From JAGXSE01 sp040757295 (GTDB lineage: Bacteria; Bacillota; PH28-bin88), in the NCBI GenBank assembly GCA_040757295.1, contig JBFLXH010000019.1:1-47828 (forward strand): DNA of 47,828 nucleotides, read 5' to 3'. Position 1 is the first letter of the stretch, and every line of letters starts with the position of its first letter. Positions 16,329-24,121 of the stretch are shown piece after piece. A program made the translations under genes and the position numbers. The notes under the pieces were generated by a model that saw nothing but the letters and a program-made list of their open reading frames with translations, ran no database searches and was not told the origin of the DNA.

Positions 16329-17032
16329 CAGTTATGGTTGTGGCTGCCGGGATGGGAAAGCGCATGGGGGCAGGGATTAATAAAGTTTATTTGCCACTAG
16401 GCGGCCGCCCGGTCTTGGCCTACTCCCTGGATACCCTGGAAGGGTGTCCCTCAGTGGAGGAAGTGGTCGTGGTGGTAGCCCCCGGTGAAGAAGATTTATA
16501 CCAGTCTACTGTTGGCCAGCCCGGAAAATTTGCTAAGGTAAGGAAAATTGTAGCGGGCGGCGCCCGCCGGGTGGATTCAGTCCGGAACGGTTTAGATGCT
16601 TTATCAGGAAAGCATGAACTGGTGGCTGTGCATGACGGTGCGCGGCCATTTTTTACGTCCGAGCTCTTAATGGCTACGGCCAGAGAGGCCTTGGTCTGGG
16701 GCGGGGCGATTGCCGCGGTGCCGGTCAAAGACACGATTAAGGTAAGTGATGATAGAGGATTGGTGGTTTCCACTCCCAGGCGAGAAACCCTTTGGGCTGC
16801 CCAAACTCCCCAAGTGTTCCGCCTAAAGGTCATTAAGGAGGCCTTCCGGCTGATGGCCAATAGCAGTGAGGAAGCAACCGATGACGCCTCCCTGTTGGAG
16901 GGGGCTGGCTTTCCGGTTAAGCTGGTAATGGGAGATTACCAAAACCTAAAAATCACTACCCCTGAAGACTTGGCTCTGGCGGAGACCATTTTAGAGAGGA
17001 GGGGGAAACTTGCGGGTAGGGCTAGGCTTTGA
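16316..17032 (+). CDS. ispD: 2-C-methyl-D-erythritol 4-phosphate cytidylyltransferase
   Basis: 238 residues; catalyses MEP + CTP to CDP-ME in the non-mevalonate isoprenoid pathway. Motifs visible: VVAAGMGKRMGAGINKVYLPL (nucleotide-binding Gly-rich loop and Lys), VAVHDGARPFF, VPVKDTIK and AAQTPQVFR. It begins at GTG 16316 inside the upstream gene and overlaps ispF by 23 bp, so the two successive pathway enzymes are translationally coupled. Confidence 0.97.
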   Translation: MDNLAVMVVAAGMGKRMGAGINKVYLPLGGRPVLAYSLDTLEGCPSVEEVVVVVAPGEEDLYQSTVGQPGKFAKVRKIVAGGARRVDSVRNGLDALSGKHELVAVHDGARPFFTSELLMATAREALVWGGAIAAVPVKDTIKVSDDRGLVVSTPRRETLWAAQTPQVFRLKVIKEAFRLMANSSEEATDDASLLEGAGFPVKLVMGDYQNLKITTPEDLALAETILERRGKLAGRARL

Positions 17033-17495
17033 TGTACACAGGCTGGTTGCGGGCCGGCGCTTGATCCTGGGGGGAGTAGAAATACCCTATGAATTGGGCT
17101 TGGCTGGCCATTCCGATGCAGATGTCTTGGTCCATGCCTTAATGGATGCCTTGCTAGGGGCCCTGGCTCTCGGGGATATTGGGCAGCATTTTCCCGATAA
17201 CGATTCCCAATATGCCGGGATTGACAGCTTTCTTTTGCTGAAGCGGGTGATGGACTTGGTAAAGTCCCAGGGCTACCGGGTTGGCAATGCCGATTTGGTG
17301 GTAATTGCCCAGCGTCCCAAGCTGGCTCCTTATATGGCGGAAATGAGGCAAAACCTGGCTAAAGCCCTGGAGATTGACCCTTCGGCAATGGGGGTAAAAG
17401 CCACGACAACGGAACATCTGGGGTTTACCGGCCGGGGGGAAGGTATTGCGGCCCAGGCGGTGGTCATGCTAATACCTACCAGGCCCATGCCTTGA
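17010..17495 (+). CDS. ispF: 2-C-methyl-D-erythritol 2,4-cyclodiphosphate synthase
   Basis: 161 residues; cyclises CDP-ME 2-phosphate. The zinc ligands and signature are seen in GFDVHRL and GLAGHSDADVLVHALMDALLGALALGDIGQHFPD, with the C-terminal KATTTEHLGFTGRGEGIAAQAVVML. The start is TTG 17010 with GGAGGGGG six bases upstream, giving the family N-terminus MRVGLGFDVH. It is the last gene of the operon, before the gltX promoter. Confidence 0.97.
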   Translation: MRVGLGFDVHRLVAGRRLILGGVEIPYELGLAGHSDADVLVHALMDALLGALALGDIGQHFPDNDSQYAGIDSFLLLKRVMDLVKSQGYRVGNADLVVIAQRPKLAPYMAEMRQNLAKALEIDPSAMGVKATTTEHLGFTGRGEGIAAQAVVMLIPTRPMP

Positions 17496-17521
17496 GCAAT
17501 ATATTGGCTGTATGATATAAT
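17492..17521 (+). promoter_or_regulatory. Promoter of gltX
   Basis: TTGAGC (17492-17497) and TATAAT (17516-17521), 18 bp apart, overlapping the end of ispF. Confidence 0.7.
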
Positions 17522-17562
17522 GCCACATGCAAATGTTGGCAGATTGAGTTAGGAGGGAAACT

Positions 17563-19011
17563 GTGGAAAAGGTACGGGTTCGCTTTGCTCCGAGCCCAAC
17601 AGGCCCCTTGCACATTGGGGGAGCCCGTTCGGCGCTGTTTAATTATTTGTTTGCTAAAAAACTGGGTGGTCAGTTTATCTTGCGAATAGAAGACACCGAC
17701 TTGGAGCGGTCCAGTTGCGCATCCGAAAAAAATATTCTTGATTCCTTGCGCTGGCTGGGTATCGAGTGGGATGAGGGGCCGGATGTAGGCGGCCCATATG
17801 CCCCTTACCGGCAGACCGAGCGGCTGGAGTCTTACCAGTCTTACGTCAACCGCATGATGAAAACTGGACACTGTTACTACTGCTTTTGCTCAGAGGAGGA
17901 ACTGGAACAGGAGCGTCAGGAGCTAATGGCCAAGGGCGAACTACCCCGCTACCTGGGTAAGTGCCGCAGCCTTACCCCGGAGGAACAGGCAAGGCTGCGG
18001 GCTCTTGGCCGGCAGCCTGTAGTCAGGTTCCGGGTGCCCCCGGGACAAACCGTGGTTGTTGATGACCTGGTGCGAGGGCAGGTTCTTTTTGAGAGCGACG
18101 GCATCGGTGATTTCGTGGTGGTGAAGTCTGACAGCATCCCAACCTATAATTTTGCCGTGGTAATCGATGACCTGACAATGGGGATTACCCATATTATCCG
18201 GGCAGAGGAACACCTGTCCAACACTCCCCGCCAGATTCTGGTTTATCAGGCCTTGGGAGCGCCCTTGCCGCAGTTTGCTCATATTTCCCTCATTCTCGGC
18301 AAGGACCGCAGCAAAATGTCCAAGCGCCATGGGGCCACCTCTGTTATGCAGTACCGGGAGATGGGCTACTTACCCGAAGCCCTGGTCAACTTTTTAGCCC
18401 TCTTGGGATGGGCCCCGGAAGGGGAGCAGGAGATCTTTTCTCTGGAGGAGCTGATTCAGGAGTTCTCCCTTGACCGGGTTGCTAAAAACCCGGCGGTGTT
18501 TGACATGGACAAGCTGCACTGGATCAACGGCCACTATATCCGGCATACCCCCGTCGAGCGTTTGACCCAGCTGGGGACGCCGTACTTACAAAAGGCGGGC
18601 TACCTCCCTCAAACCCTTACAACCGCGGAAGAAGACCTGGCTTGCCGCATTTTTCGGGTACTGCAGTCTTATTTAACCTGCCTCTCACAGGTAGTAGATT
18701 ATGCTCCCTTATTTTTCGCCGACACAGTAGACCAAAGCCCGGAGGCCCAAGAGGTATTGGCAGAAGCACAGGTCCCGGCAGTAGTCGATCTTTTAACTAG
18801 AAAGCTTAACGAGGCCCCAGAGCTTACCCCAGAGGTTGTAAAAGGTATCTTAAAGTCCATTACCAAAGAGTTGAAGCTGGGCGGCCGCCAGGTGTTCCTG
18901 CCGGTCCGGGCGGCGGTTACCGGCCAGGTCCACGGGCCGGAACTGCACGACATTATTCCCATCATTGGGCGGGAGCGGGTCTTTAGCCGGTTGGCCCGGT
19001 TTGGCGGGTAA
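17563..19011 (+). CDS. gltX: Glutamyl-tRNA synthetase
   Basis: 482-residue class I synthetase. HIGH motif in PSPTGPLHIGGARSALFN (about 10-27), a Cys-rich zinc segment CYYCFCSEEE...YLGKC (about 104-138), and KMSKR in KDRSKMSKRHG (about 247-257). The C-terminal anticodon domain is complete. GTG start with AGGAGGGAAACT upstream. In Bacillus the next gene is cysE; here 12 kb of vitamin genes separate them. Confidence 0.97.
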   Translation: MEKVRVRFAPSPTGPLHIGGARSALFNYLFAKKLGGQFILRIEDTDLERSSCASEKNILDSLRWLGIEWDEGPDVGGPYAPYRQTERLESYQSYVNRMMKTGHCYYCFCSEEELEQERQELMAKGELPRYLGKCRSLTPEEQARLRALGRQPVVRFRVPPGQTVVVDDLVRGQVLFESDGIGDFVVVKSDSIPTYNFAVVIDDLTMGITHIIRAEEHLSNTPRQILVYQALGAPLPQFAHISLILGKDRSKMSKRHGATSVMQYREMGYLPEALVNFLALLGWAPEGEQEIFSLEELIQEFSLDRVAKNPAVFDMDKLHWINGHYIRHTPVERLTQLGTPYLQKAGYLPQTLTTAEEDLACRIFRVLQSYLTCLSQVVDYAPLFFADTVDQSPEAQEVLAEAQVPAVVDLLTRKLNEAPELTPEVVKGILKSITKELKLGGRQVFLPVRAAVTGQVHGPELHDIIPIIGRERVFSRLARFGG

Positions 19012-19104
19012 AAAACGGCAAGGCCATGGCAGACGAATAGATGAAACAGGGCCTTCAGGCTTATACCCGGGTTGCCCGGGTGAGTCCTGGGCCAAAGCTA
19101 CCAT
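19012..19104 (+). other. Structured GC-rich spacer after gltX, unassigned
   Basis: Contains a perfect 7-bp hairpin ACCCGGG-TTG-CCCGGGT (19065-19081) inside a weaker CAGG/CCTG closure, followed by GGGCCAAAGCTACCATAA. It has the look of a folded RNA, but it did not match the consensus of any riboswitch class that I could test by eye. Confidence 0.35.
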
Positions 19105-19132
19105 AACCGCGGTTCCGCACGGTTTTTGTTTT
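19105..19132 (+). terminator. Probable terminator of gltX
   Basis: AACCG (19105) pairs with CGGTT (19120), with the loop partly self-complementary, followed by TTTGTTTTT. Confidence 0.6.
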
Positions 19133-19158
19133 TGAGGGGAGATGCAGTATAGAGGAAT

Positions 19159-19187
19159 TTGACACCGGCCGGCTAATCAGCTACGAT
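19159..19187 (+). promoter_or_regulatory. Promoter of the folP-folB-folK-folE operon
   Basis: TTGACA (19159-19164) and TACGAT (19182-19187) with 17-bp spacing. Its position implies transcription starting near 19194, which argues against an ATG at 19194 as the folP start. Confidence 0.7.
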
Positions 19188-19271
19188 AAGGGCATGAATT
19201 TAGCTAAGAAGAAAGATCAAAGAGGAGTGACGGTTGTTGGTTGCCGGCAGCAATTTGGAGGGGACGGTTCC

Positions 19272-20117
19272 TTGAAAAGTTTTTGCTACAATGGCTATAG
19301 CTTTGGGTTTGGCCGGAAAACCTATGTTATGGGCATCCTCAACATTACTGCTGACTCATTTTTCGACGGCGGTCTTTATCATACCCTGGACCGGGCGGTG
19401 GCAAGGGCTAAGGAAATGGTCGCAGAAGGAGCCGACATCATTGATATTGGCGGTGAATCCACCCGGCCCTTCGCTGATCCTGTCCCGATGGAAGAGGAAA
19501 TTGCCCGTATCATCCCCGTCCTGGAGCGGTTGGTAGAAGAAGTAAACGTCCCCATTTCCGTCGATACCTACAAAAGTGAGGTGGCCAGGCTGGCCCTGGA
19601 GCGGAAAGCCACGATCATCAACGATATCAGCGGGTTGCGGGCAGACCCCCGGATGGCGGAAGTTGTGGCAGAATTCGGCTGCCCGGTGGTGGTGATGCAT
19701 ATCAAAGGAACCCCCAAAAACATGCAGGAAAACCCCACTTACGAGGATGTCGTGGGTGAAGTGATGGAATACCTGCACGGCTCTATTGACATCGCCCTCC
19801 GGGCCGGGGTGCAAAAAGAAAAGGTGATCATCGACCCCGGGATCGGATTTGGCAAAACCACCGATCATAACTTAGAAATACTACACCGTTTGGGGGAATT
19901 TAAAGCCCTGGGACAGCCCATTTTAACCGGAACATCCAGGAAATCTTTCATTGGCAAGGTTTTGGCCCTGCCGCTGGCAGAAAGGCTGGAAGGCACCGCT
20001 GCCACGGTGGCCATGAGCATCGCTAACGGCGCCGATCTGGTCAGGGTGCATGATGTCAGGGCAATGAAACGGGTGGCACAGATGACCGACGCTATCGTCA
20101 GGTGGAGGAAGACATAA
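19272..20117 (+). CDS. folP: Dihydropteroate synthase
   Basis: 281 residues from TTG 19272, which has TTTGGAGGGG ten bases upstream; the frame is open to ATG 19194, but that ATG coincides with the likely transcription start. Joins 6-hydroxymethyl-dihydropterin diphosphate to p-aminobenzoate. Motifs: MGILNITADSFFDGG (the usual NVTPDSFSDGG has changed at Pro and Ser), DIGGESTRPF, INDISGLRAD, DPGIGFGKTTDHN, GTSRKSFIG and RVHDV. The stop overlaps the folB start by one base. The loop change could be checked for its effect on pABA-site ligands. Confidence 0.94.
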   Translation: MKSFCYNGYSFGFGRKTYVMGILNITADSFFDGGLYHTLDRAVARAKEMVAEGADIIDIGGESTRPFADPVPMEEEIARIIPVLERLVEEVNVPISVDTYKSEVARLALERKATIINDISGLRADPRMAEVVAEFGCPVVVMHIKGTPKNMQENPTYEDVVGEVMEYLHGSIDIALRAGVQKEKVIIDPGIGFGKTTDHNLEILHRLGEFKALGQPILTGTSRKSFIGKVLALPLAERLEGTAATVAMSIANGADLVRVHDVRAMKRVAQMTDAIVRWRKT

Positions 20118-20482
20118 TGGACAGAATATCCCTGAAAAGCATGGCTTTTTACGGCTACCACGGGGTGCTGCCGGAGGAAAAGTCCCTGGGCCAGCGGTTT
20201 CTGGTTGATGTCACGATTTGGCTCGACCTCCGGCAGGCCGCTGCGGCTGACAGCCTCCAGGCAGGCGTTGATTATACGGAAATCTACCGCATCGTGAAGG
20301 GACTGGTCGAAGGTACGCGGTTCAACCTGATCGAAACCCTGGCCGAGCGGATCGCTAGTGCTGTCTTGCAGGGCTTTCCCCAAATTGACCAAGTAACAGC
20401 CGTTGTCACCAAGCCGGAGGCCCCGATCCCCGGGATGTTGGCCGGTGTGGCGGTAGAAGTGACAAGGAGGCGGGCAGGATGA
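20117..20482 (+). CDS. folB: Dihydroneopterin aldolase
   Basis: 121 residues; converts dihydroneopterin to 6-hydroxymethyl-dihydropterin. Family features: ISLKSMAFYGYHGVLPEEKSLGQRF (catalytic Glu/Tyr region), DYTEIYRIVKG, FNLIETLAERIA, and a terminal KPEAPIPG with the catalytic Lys. ATG 20117 shares a base with the folP stop, with GGTGGAGGAAG upstream; the stop overlaps folK as ATGA. The order folP-folB-folK is widespread. Confidence 0.95.
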   Translation: MDRISLKSMAFYGYHGVLPEEKSLGQRFLVDVTIWLDLRQAAAADSLQAGVDYTEIYRIVKGLVEGTRFNLIETLAERIASAVLQGFPQIDQVTAVVTKPEAPIPGMLAGVAVEVTRRRAG

Positions 20483-20973
20483 CCATTGCTTATTTGGGGC
20501 TCGGTTCCAACATCGAGCCTAAAGAAGAGCACATCCGCCAGGCGGTCCAACTGTTAAAAAACCACTCCCGCATTACTTTCCACAGCTGCTCATCGCTTTA
20601 CCTTACCGAGCCAGTGGGTTACAAGGAACAGGACTGGTTTTTGAACGCGGTGGTCTCCTGTGATACGGAGCTGGGTCCACTGGAATTACTGCAGGAGACC
20701 AAGAAGATCGAAGCGCGGCTGATGCGGGAGCGGACAGTGCGCTGGGGGCCCCGCACCATTGATATTGATCTTCTGCTCTATGGAGAAGAAGATATCAACC
20801 TGCCGGAACTGGTGGTCCCTCACCCAAGGAGTTTCCAAAGGGCCTTTGTCCTGGTGCCGTTGGCCGAGCTCACCGGCGAGGAGCCAATTTTTCGCGGGAA
20901 AACCGCCCGTGAACTGCTTGCCGAATTAGGGCAGCAAGAAGTAGTTGAGTATTACGGTGCACTCCGCATATAA
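20479..20973 (+). CDS. folK: 2-amino-4-hydroxy-6-hydroxymethyldihydropteridine diphosphokinase
   Basis: 164 residues; pyrophosphorylates the pterin just before the FolP step. YLGLGSNIEPKEEH at the N-terminus, RWGPRTIDIDLLLYG (the metal-binding Asp pair), and VPHPRSFQRAFVLVPLAEL are diagnostic. Start overlaps folB by four bases (ATGA). Confidence 0.96.
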   Translation: MTIAYLGLGSNIEPKEEHIRQAVQLLKNHSRITFHSCSSLYLTEPVGYKEQDWFLNAVVSCDTELGPLELLQETKKIEARLMRERTVRWGPRTIDIDLLLYGEEDINLPELVVPHPRSFQRAFVLVPLAELTGEEPIFRGKTARELLAELGQQEVVEYYGALRI

Positions 20974-21006
20974 GCATGATATTCAATGGCGAGAGGAAAA
21001 AGAAAG

Positions 21007-21567
21007 ATGTTTGACGTCAAGAAGATTGAACAAGCCGTGACAATGATCCTGGAAGCAATCGGAGAAAATCCCGCCAGGGAAGGGTTGGTAGATACCCCGA
21101 AAAGAGTAGCCAAGATGTATCAGGAGGTCCTGGGCGGGCTGGAAAGGGATCCTGCCGATGACTTTACTGTCCTGTATTCGGAAGAGCACGAAGAACTGGT
21201 CCTGATTAAGGATGTCCCTTTTTATTCCATGTGTGAACACCACCTGCTGCCGTTTTTTGGCAAGGTCCACGTGGGGTATATTCCCCGCAAGGGTAAGGTA
21301 GTGGGGTTAAGCAAACTGGCCCGGGGAATAGAAACTCTGGCCAAGCGTCCACAACTGCAGGAGCGTTTAACCAAACAGATTGCTGATGCCATTATGCAGC
21401 ACGTCAAGGCGCTGGGGGTGATCGTTGTGGTGGAGGCGGAACATATGTGTATGACCATGCGCGGTGTCAACAAGCCCGGTTCCTATACTATTACTTCCGC
21501 TGTCCGGGGTGTCCTGCACGATGATGAGGCCTTGCGGGCCGAGGCTCTGTCCCTGATCAAGGCTTGA
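21007..21567 (+). CDS. folE: GTP cyclohydrolase I
   Basis: 186 residues; GTP to dihydroneopterin triphosphate, the entry step of folate synthesis. Zinc ligands are in PFYSMCEHHLLPFFGKVHVGY and EHMCMTMRGV; REGLVDTPKRVAKMY and GLSKLARG are also typical. ATG 20986 is possible, but ATG 21007 has GAGAGG at optimal distance, while 20986 has none. It ends the plus-strand folate operon and is convergent with pabC, 34 bp away. Confidence 0.95.
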   Translation: MFDVKKIEQAVTMILEAIGENPAREGLVDTPKRVAKMYQEVLGGLERDPADDFTVLYSEEHEELVLIKDVPFYSMCEHHLLPFFGKVHVGYIPRKGKVVGLSKLARGIETLAKRPQLQERLTKQIADAIMQHVKALGVIVVVEAEHMCMTMRGVNKPGSYTITSAVRGVLHDDEALRAEALSLIKA

Positions 21568-21601
21568 AGCGAAAAGCAACCCATGCCGGGGTTCGTCAAG
21601 A

Positions 21602-22465
21602 TTAGCTGCTTTCAGGATTTTCTCCCGTAAGTGTTCTGTAGTGCCCCAGCAACTCCCTTGCCACTGGTCCGGGTTTACCGTGGTTGATGAGTGTTTCGTT
21701 CACTTTGACGAGCGGCATCACTTCCATTAAGGAATTGGTCAAGAAAGCCTCGTCGGCAGCCAGGAGGTTCTCCAGGACATACTCTCCCAACATTACCGGG
21801 TACCCCCTGGCAGAAGCCAGGTCGATTACCGTTTGCCGCGCGATACCCGCCAGCAAACCGCAGGTGACAGCGGGCGTATGGAGAATCCTGCCCTGTACAA
21901 AAAAGAGGTTGCTGACCGCTCCTTCTGTTAAATGGAGATTAGTGTTGAGGAAAAGCACTTCTCGGGCGCCCGCCCGGCGGGCCTCCTCCAGGGCCAGCAG
22001 GTTTTCCATGTAATTCAAGGTCTTATGGTAAACCAGCGGGGAGGTTTGATTTCTTCTTAGAGGGGAGAACACGGCCGTGTAGCCCCGTTCATAATCCAGG
22101 GGAGAGTAGGTTACCTGCCGGGAAAAAAAGAAGACGGCCGGGCGGATACCCCGGTGGGCATCGCCTCTGGTTACGGTAAGACGCAAGGCTCCCTGAGCAA
22201 GTCCGGTTTGGACAACGTATTCCCTGGCTGCATCGGCTAGCGCTTCCGGCGTTAGACCGGGATCTATTTCCAAGTGACTGCAGGAAGAAAAGAGGCGCGC
22301 AAGGTGTCTCTGCAGGGCAAAGATTCTCCCGTCGGAGTACACCCGCATGGTTTCGAACAAACCGTACCCGTAGAGTACGCCCCAGTCCCAACATGATAAC
22401 CGGGATTCTTTTTCCAAGACCAGTTTCCCGTCAACTATCCTTCCGGCAAACAAATCCTTGGTCAC
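21602..22465 (-). CDS. pabC: Aminodeoxychorismate lyase
   Basis: 287-residue fold-type IV PLP enzyme releasing pABA from aminodeoxychorismate. Lys of VYHKTLNYMENLLALEEAR is the likely PLP lysine, EGAVSNLFFV and GLLAGIARQTVI are the family motifs, and the N-terminal RLSCWDWGVLYGYGLFETMRV is typical. Its GTG start (22465) overlaps the TGA of a short pabB-like remnant as GTGA, so it was once coupled to pabB. pabA and pabB now lie 6 kb upstream. Assignment over D-amino-acid or branched-chain aminotransferases rests on the context. Confidence 0.88.
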   Translation of the reverse strand: MTKDLFAGRIVDGKLVLEKESRLSCWDWGVLYGYGLFETMRVYSDGRIFALQRHLARLFSSCSHLEIDPGLTPEALADAAREYVVQTGLAQGALRLTVTRGDAHRGIRPAVFFFSRQVTYSPLDYERGYTAVFSPLRRNQTSPLVYHKTLNYMENLLALEEARRAGAREVLFLNTNLHLTEGAVSNLFFVQGRILHTPAVTCGLLAGIARQTVIDLASARGYPVMLGEYVLENLLAADEAFLTNSLMEVMPLVKVNETLINHGKPGPVARELLGHYRTLTGENPESS

Positions 22466-22566
22466 GACGGAACAATCCTTCCTTTCAAGGCGTTAATCAG
22501 GGCCCGCGCTTTCTCATGTGCTCGAGATCCCGTTCTATACATACTCATTTCATTCCGGAACCGAAT
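22462..22566 (-). pseudogene. 3'-end remnant of pabB between bioC and pabC
   Basis: On the minus strand this encodes KARALINALKGRIVPS and a stop, nearly the C-terminus of the intact pabB (KARALIKALKGKILW). 22475-22513 matches 28651-28689 at 36 of 39 bases. More broken similarity (ATACTC, and a shared GGAACCGAAT at 22557-22566 versus 28717-28726) extends into the last codons of bioC. The remnant stop overlaps the pabC start as GTGA, so this is the original pabB-pabC junction, now separated from pabB by the biotin operon. Confidence 0.82.
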
Positions 22567-23360
22567 AAACAGCGATAACTAACAACAACTCCCTGATGAC
22601 TTCTAAATCTTAAGTCGTATTCCTTTATTAATTTAAATATTTCCGGACCAATCCCCTGCGTTTTTTCCAAGTCGCCTGTCAAGTAGCTATAAGCTCCTGT
22701 CTTTTTTAGCGACCTGAGAAAATCCCGGCAGGAAGCAAAAAATTCTTGCCTGGTAGCCTCAGTAATTTCCACTTCAGCAAATCCCACCTGTTTCATAATC
22801 CGGCCCAGCTCTTCTTTGCTAATGAATGGTTTTCGCTTATCTAAAGCTTCTCTGCCTCTATCGAGGGCTTTTATTTGATTTAAACATGAGTACAGCTCAT
22901 CAAATGTCCCAACACCTAAAGTGCTAAAAATCAAACAGCCTCCGTTGGTCAAGGCCTGGTAATACTGGGAGAATGGTAAGACATAATCATTAAACCACTG
23001 AAAAACCATGTTAGAAGCCACTAAATCAAAGGAGTTGTTTTCTACCATTCCTGGATTTTCCCCATCAGCAATGCTGTAGACTACATTTTTAAATCGGCCT
23101 AGTTTGGCCTTGGCCACTTCAATCATTTCCGGAGCTATGTCAGTAGCTAGGATCAGTGCTTGGGGATATTCCTCTGCCAGCATTTCAGTCAAAAAACCTG
23201 TCCCACAACCAATCTCCAAAATCTGTTTGAACTTTCTTCCACTATTTTTAATTTGTTGCATTAATTCAAAAGCTGTTTGTCTTTGAAAAACAGCATACTC
23301 ATCATAGGTGGCGGCGCTACGGCGAAAATTTGTTTCTACCTGTCGCTTATTTACTGCCAT
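22545..23360 (-). CDS. bioC: Malonyl-ACP O-methyltransferase BioC
   Basis: 271-residue SAM-dependent methyltransferase that caps malonyl-ACP so fatty-acid synthesis can build the pimeloyl chain. SAM motif I ILEIGCGTGFLTEML at about 47-61, acidic ATDIAPEMIEVAK, and FDLVASNMVFQW. The last six residues lie in sequence homologous to the pabB 3' end, so the insertion junction falls at or in the stop region. It overlaps bioH by ten bases and is the last gene of the biotin operon. Confidence 0.93.
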   Translation of the reverse strand: MAVNKRQVETNFRRSAATYDEYAVFQRQTAFELMQQIKNSGRKFKQILEIGCGTGFLTEMLAEEYPQALILATDIAPEMIEVAKAKLGRFKNVVYSIADGENPGMVENNSFDLVASNMVFQWFNDYVLPFSQYYQALTNGGCLIFSTLGVGTFDELYSCLNQIKALDRGREALDKRKPFISKEELGRIMKQVGFAEVEITEATRQEFFASCRDFLRSLKKTGAYSYLTGDLEKTQGIGPEIFKLIKEYDLRFRSHQGVVVSYRCLFGSGMK

Positions 23361-24109
23361 TGCTCATCTACCCATTCCATTAAGCATTTGTAAAAATCAT
23401 TACTGTTGGTCAAAAAAGGCATATGTCCGCTGCCCGGAAAAACAACCATCTGCCCCTTGAGTTTGGTTGTTATAAAAGCAGCTCCAGCCAGAGGGCAAAT
23501 TTCATCGTCCTCACCATGGATTAGCAAAACAGGACAAGTAATGGCCTCCAAATCTGCCCGGGTATCACATTCCAAGAGAAACTTCAAGCCAGCCAAAGCT
23601 TCTTCAGTAGACCACCGTCGTCCCTGAAGCAAATATTTTTCCATAATCTCCAGATCCAATCCTTTTGCTCTTTCCTGGGGCGAAAACATCAGCCGATAAA
23701 AATCTTGAAAAGTTTGCAACCGGTTTTTTGCTAAGCGTTTTTCCATTCTATACACCAAAACTGCCGGTATCCCGCCGGGGTAATCCTGGCGAGAATCTTT
23801 TCTAGGGGTTTCAGATACAAATTTACTGGTACCACTTACCAAAACCAAGCCCTTGATATTTTCCGGAAATCTTTTAGCTACTTGTAGAGCAACCAGTGCA
23901 CCCATTGACCAGCCCATTAAAATCACTTGTTTTAAATCCTGATTTTTCATTAATTGAAGAACTGCTTGCCAATAGGTATCTAAATTGATTGAATGAGGTA
24001 AATTTAAGGCAAATACCCGATGTTTTTTCTGTAAATACTCTCGCGTCTCAAGCCAGATAGTTTCATCGCTGGCCCACCCGTGAATTAAGATAAAATCTTG
24101 GTTTGTCAT
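23351..24109 (-). CDS. bioH: Pimeloyl-ACP methyl ester esterase, BioH-like alpha/beta hydrolase
   Basis: 252 residues. Oxyanion HGWASD near the N-terminus, nucleophile elbow MGWSMGALVALQ, Asp in HGEDDEICP and His in GSGHMPFL complete a Ser-Asp-His triad. Between bioF and bioC it is expected to remove the methyl group from pimeloyl-ACP ester, ending the BioC-disguised cycle. Esterases in this role are diverse (BioH, BioG, BioK and others), so the name is by motif and context. Confidence 0.85.
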   Translation of the reverse strand: MTNQDFILIHGWASDETIWLETREYLQKKHRVFALNLPHSINLDTYWQAVLQLMKNQDLKQVILMGWSMGALVALQVAKRFPENIKGLVLVSGTSKFVSETPRKDSRQDYPGGIPAVLVYRMEKRLAKNRLQTFQDFYRLMFSPQERAKGLDLEIMEKYLLQGRRWSTEEALAGLKFLLECDTRADLEAITCPVLLIHGEDDEICPLAGAAFITTKLKGQMVVFPGSGHMPFLTNSNDFYKCLMEWVDEQWQ

Positions 24110-24121
24110 CCTGTTCTCTCC

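Noticed and set aside
19012..19130. Riboswitch (c-di-GMP, THF, Moco or ZTP) upstream of folP
   Set aside because: Consensus blocks of these classes do not appear in the right order, and the folP promoter lies downstream of the structure.
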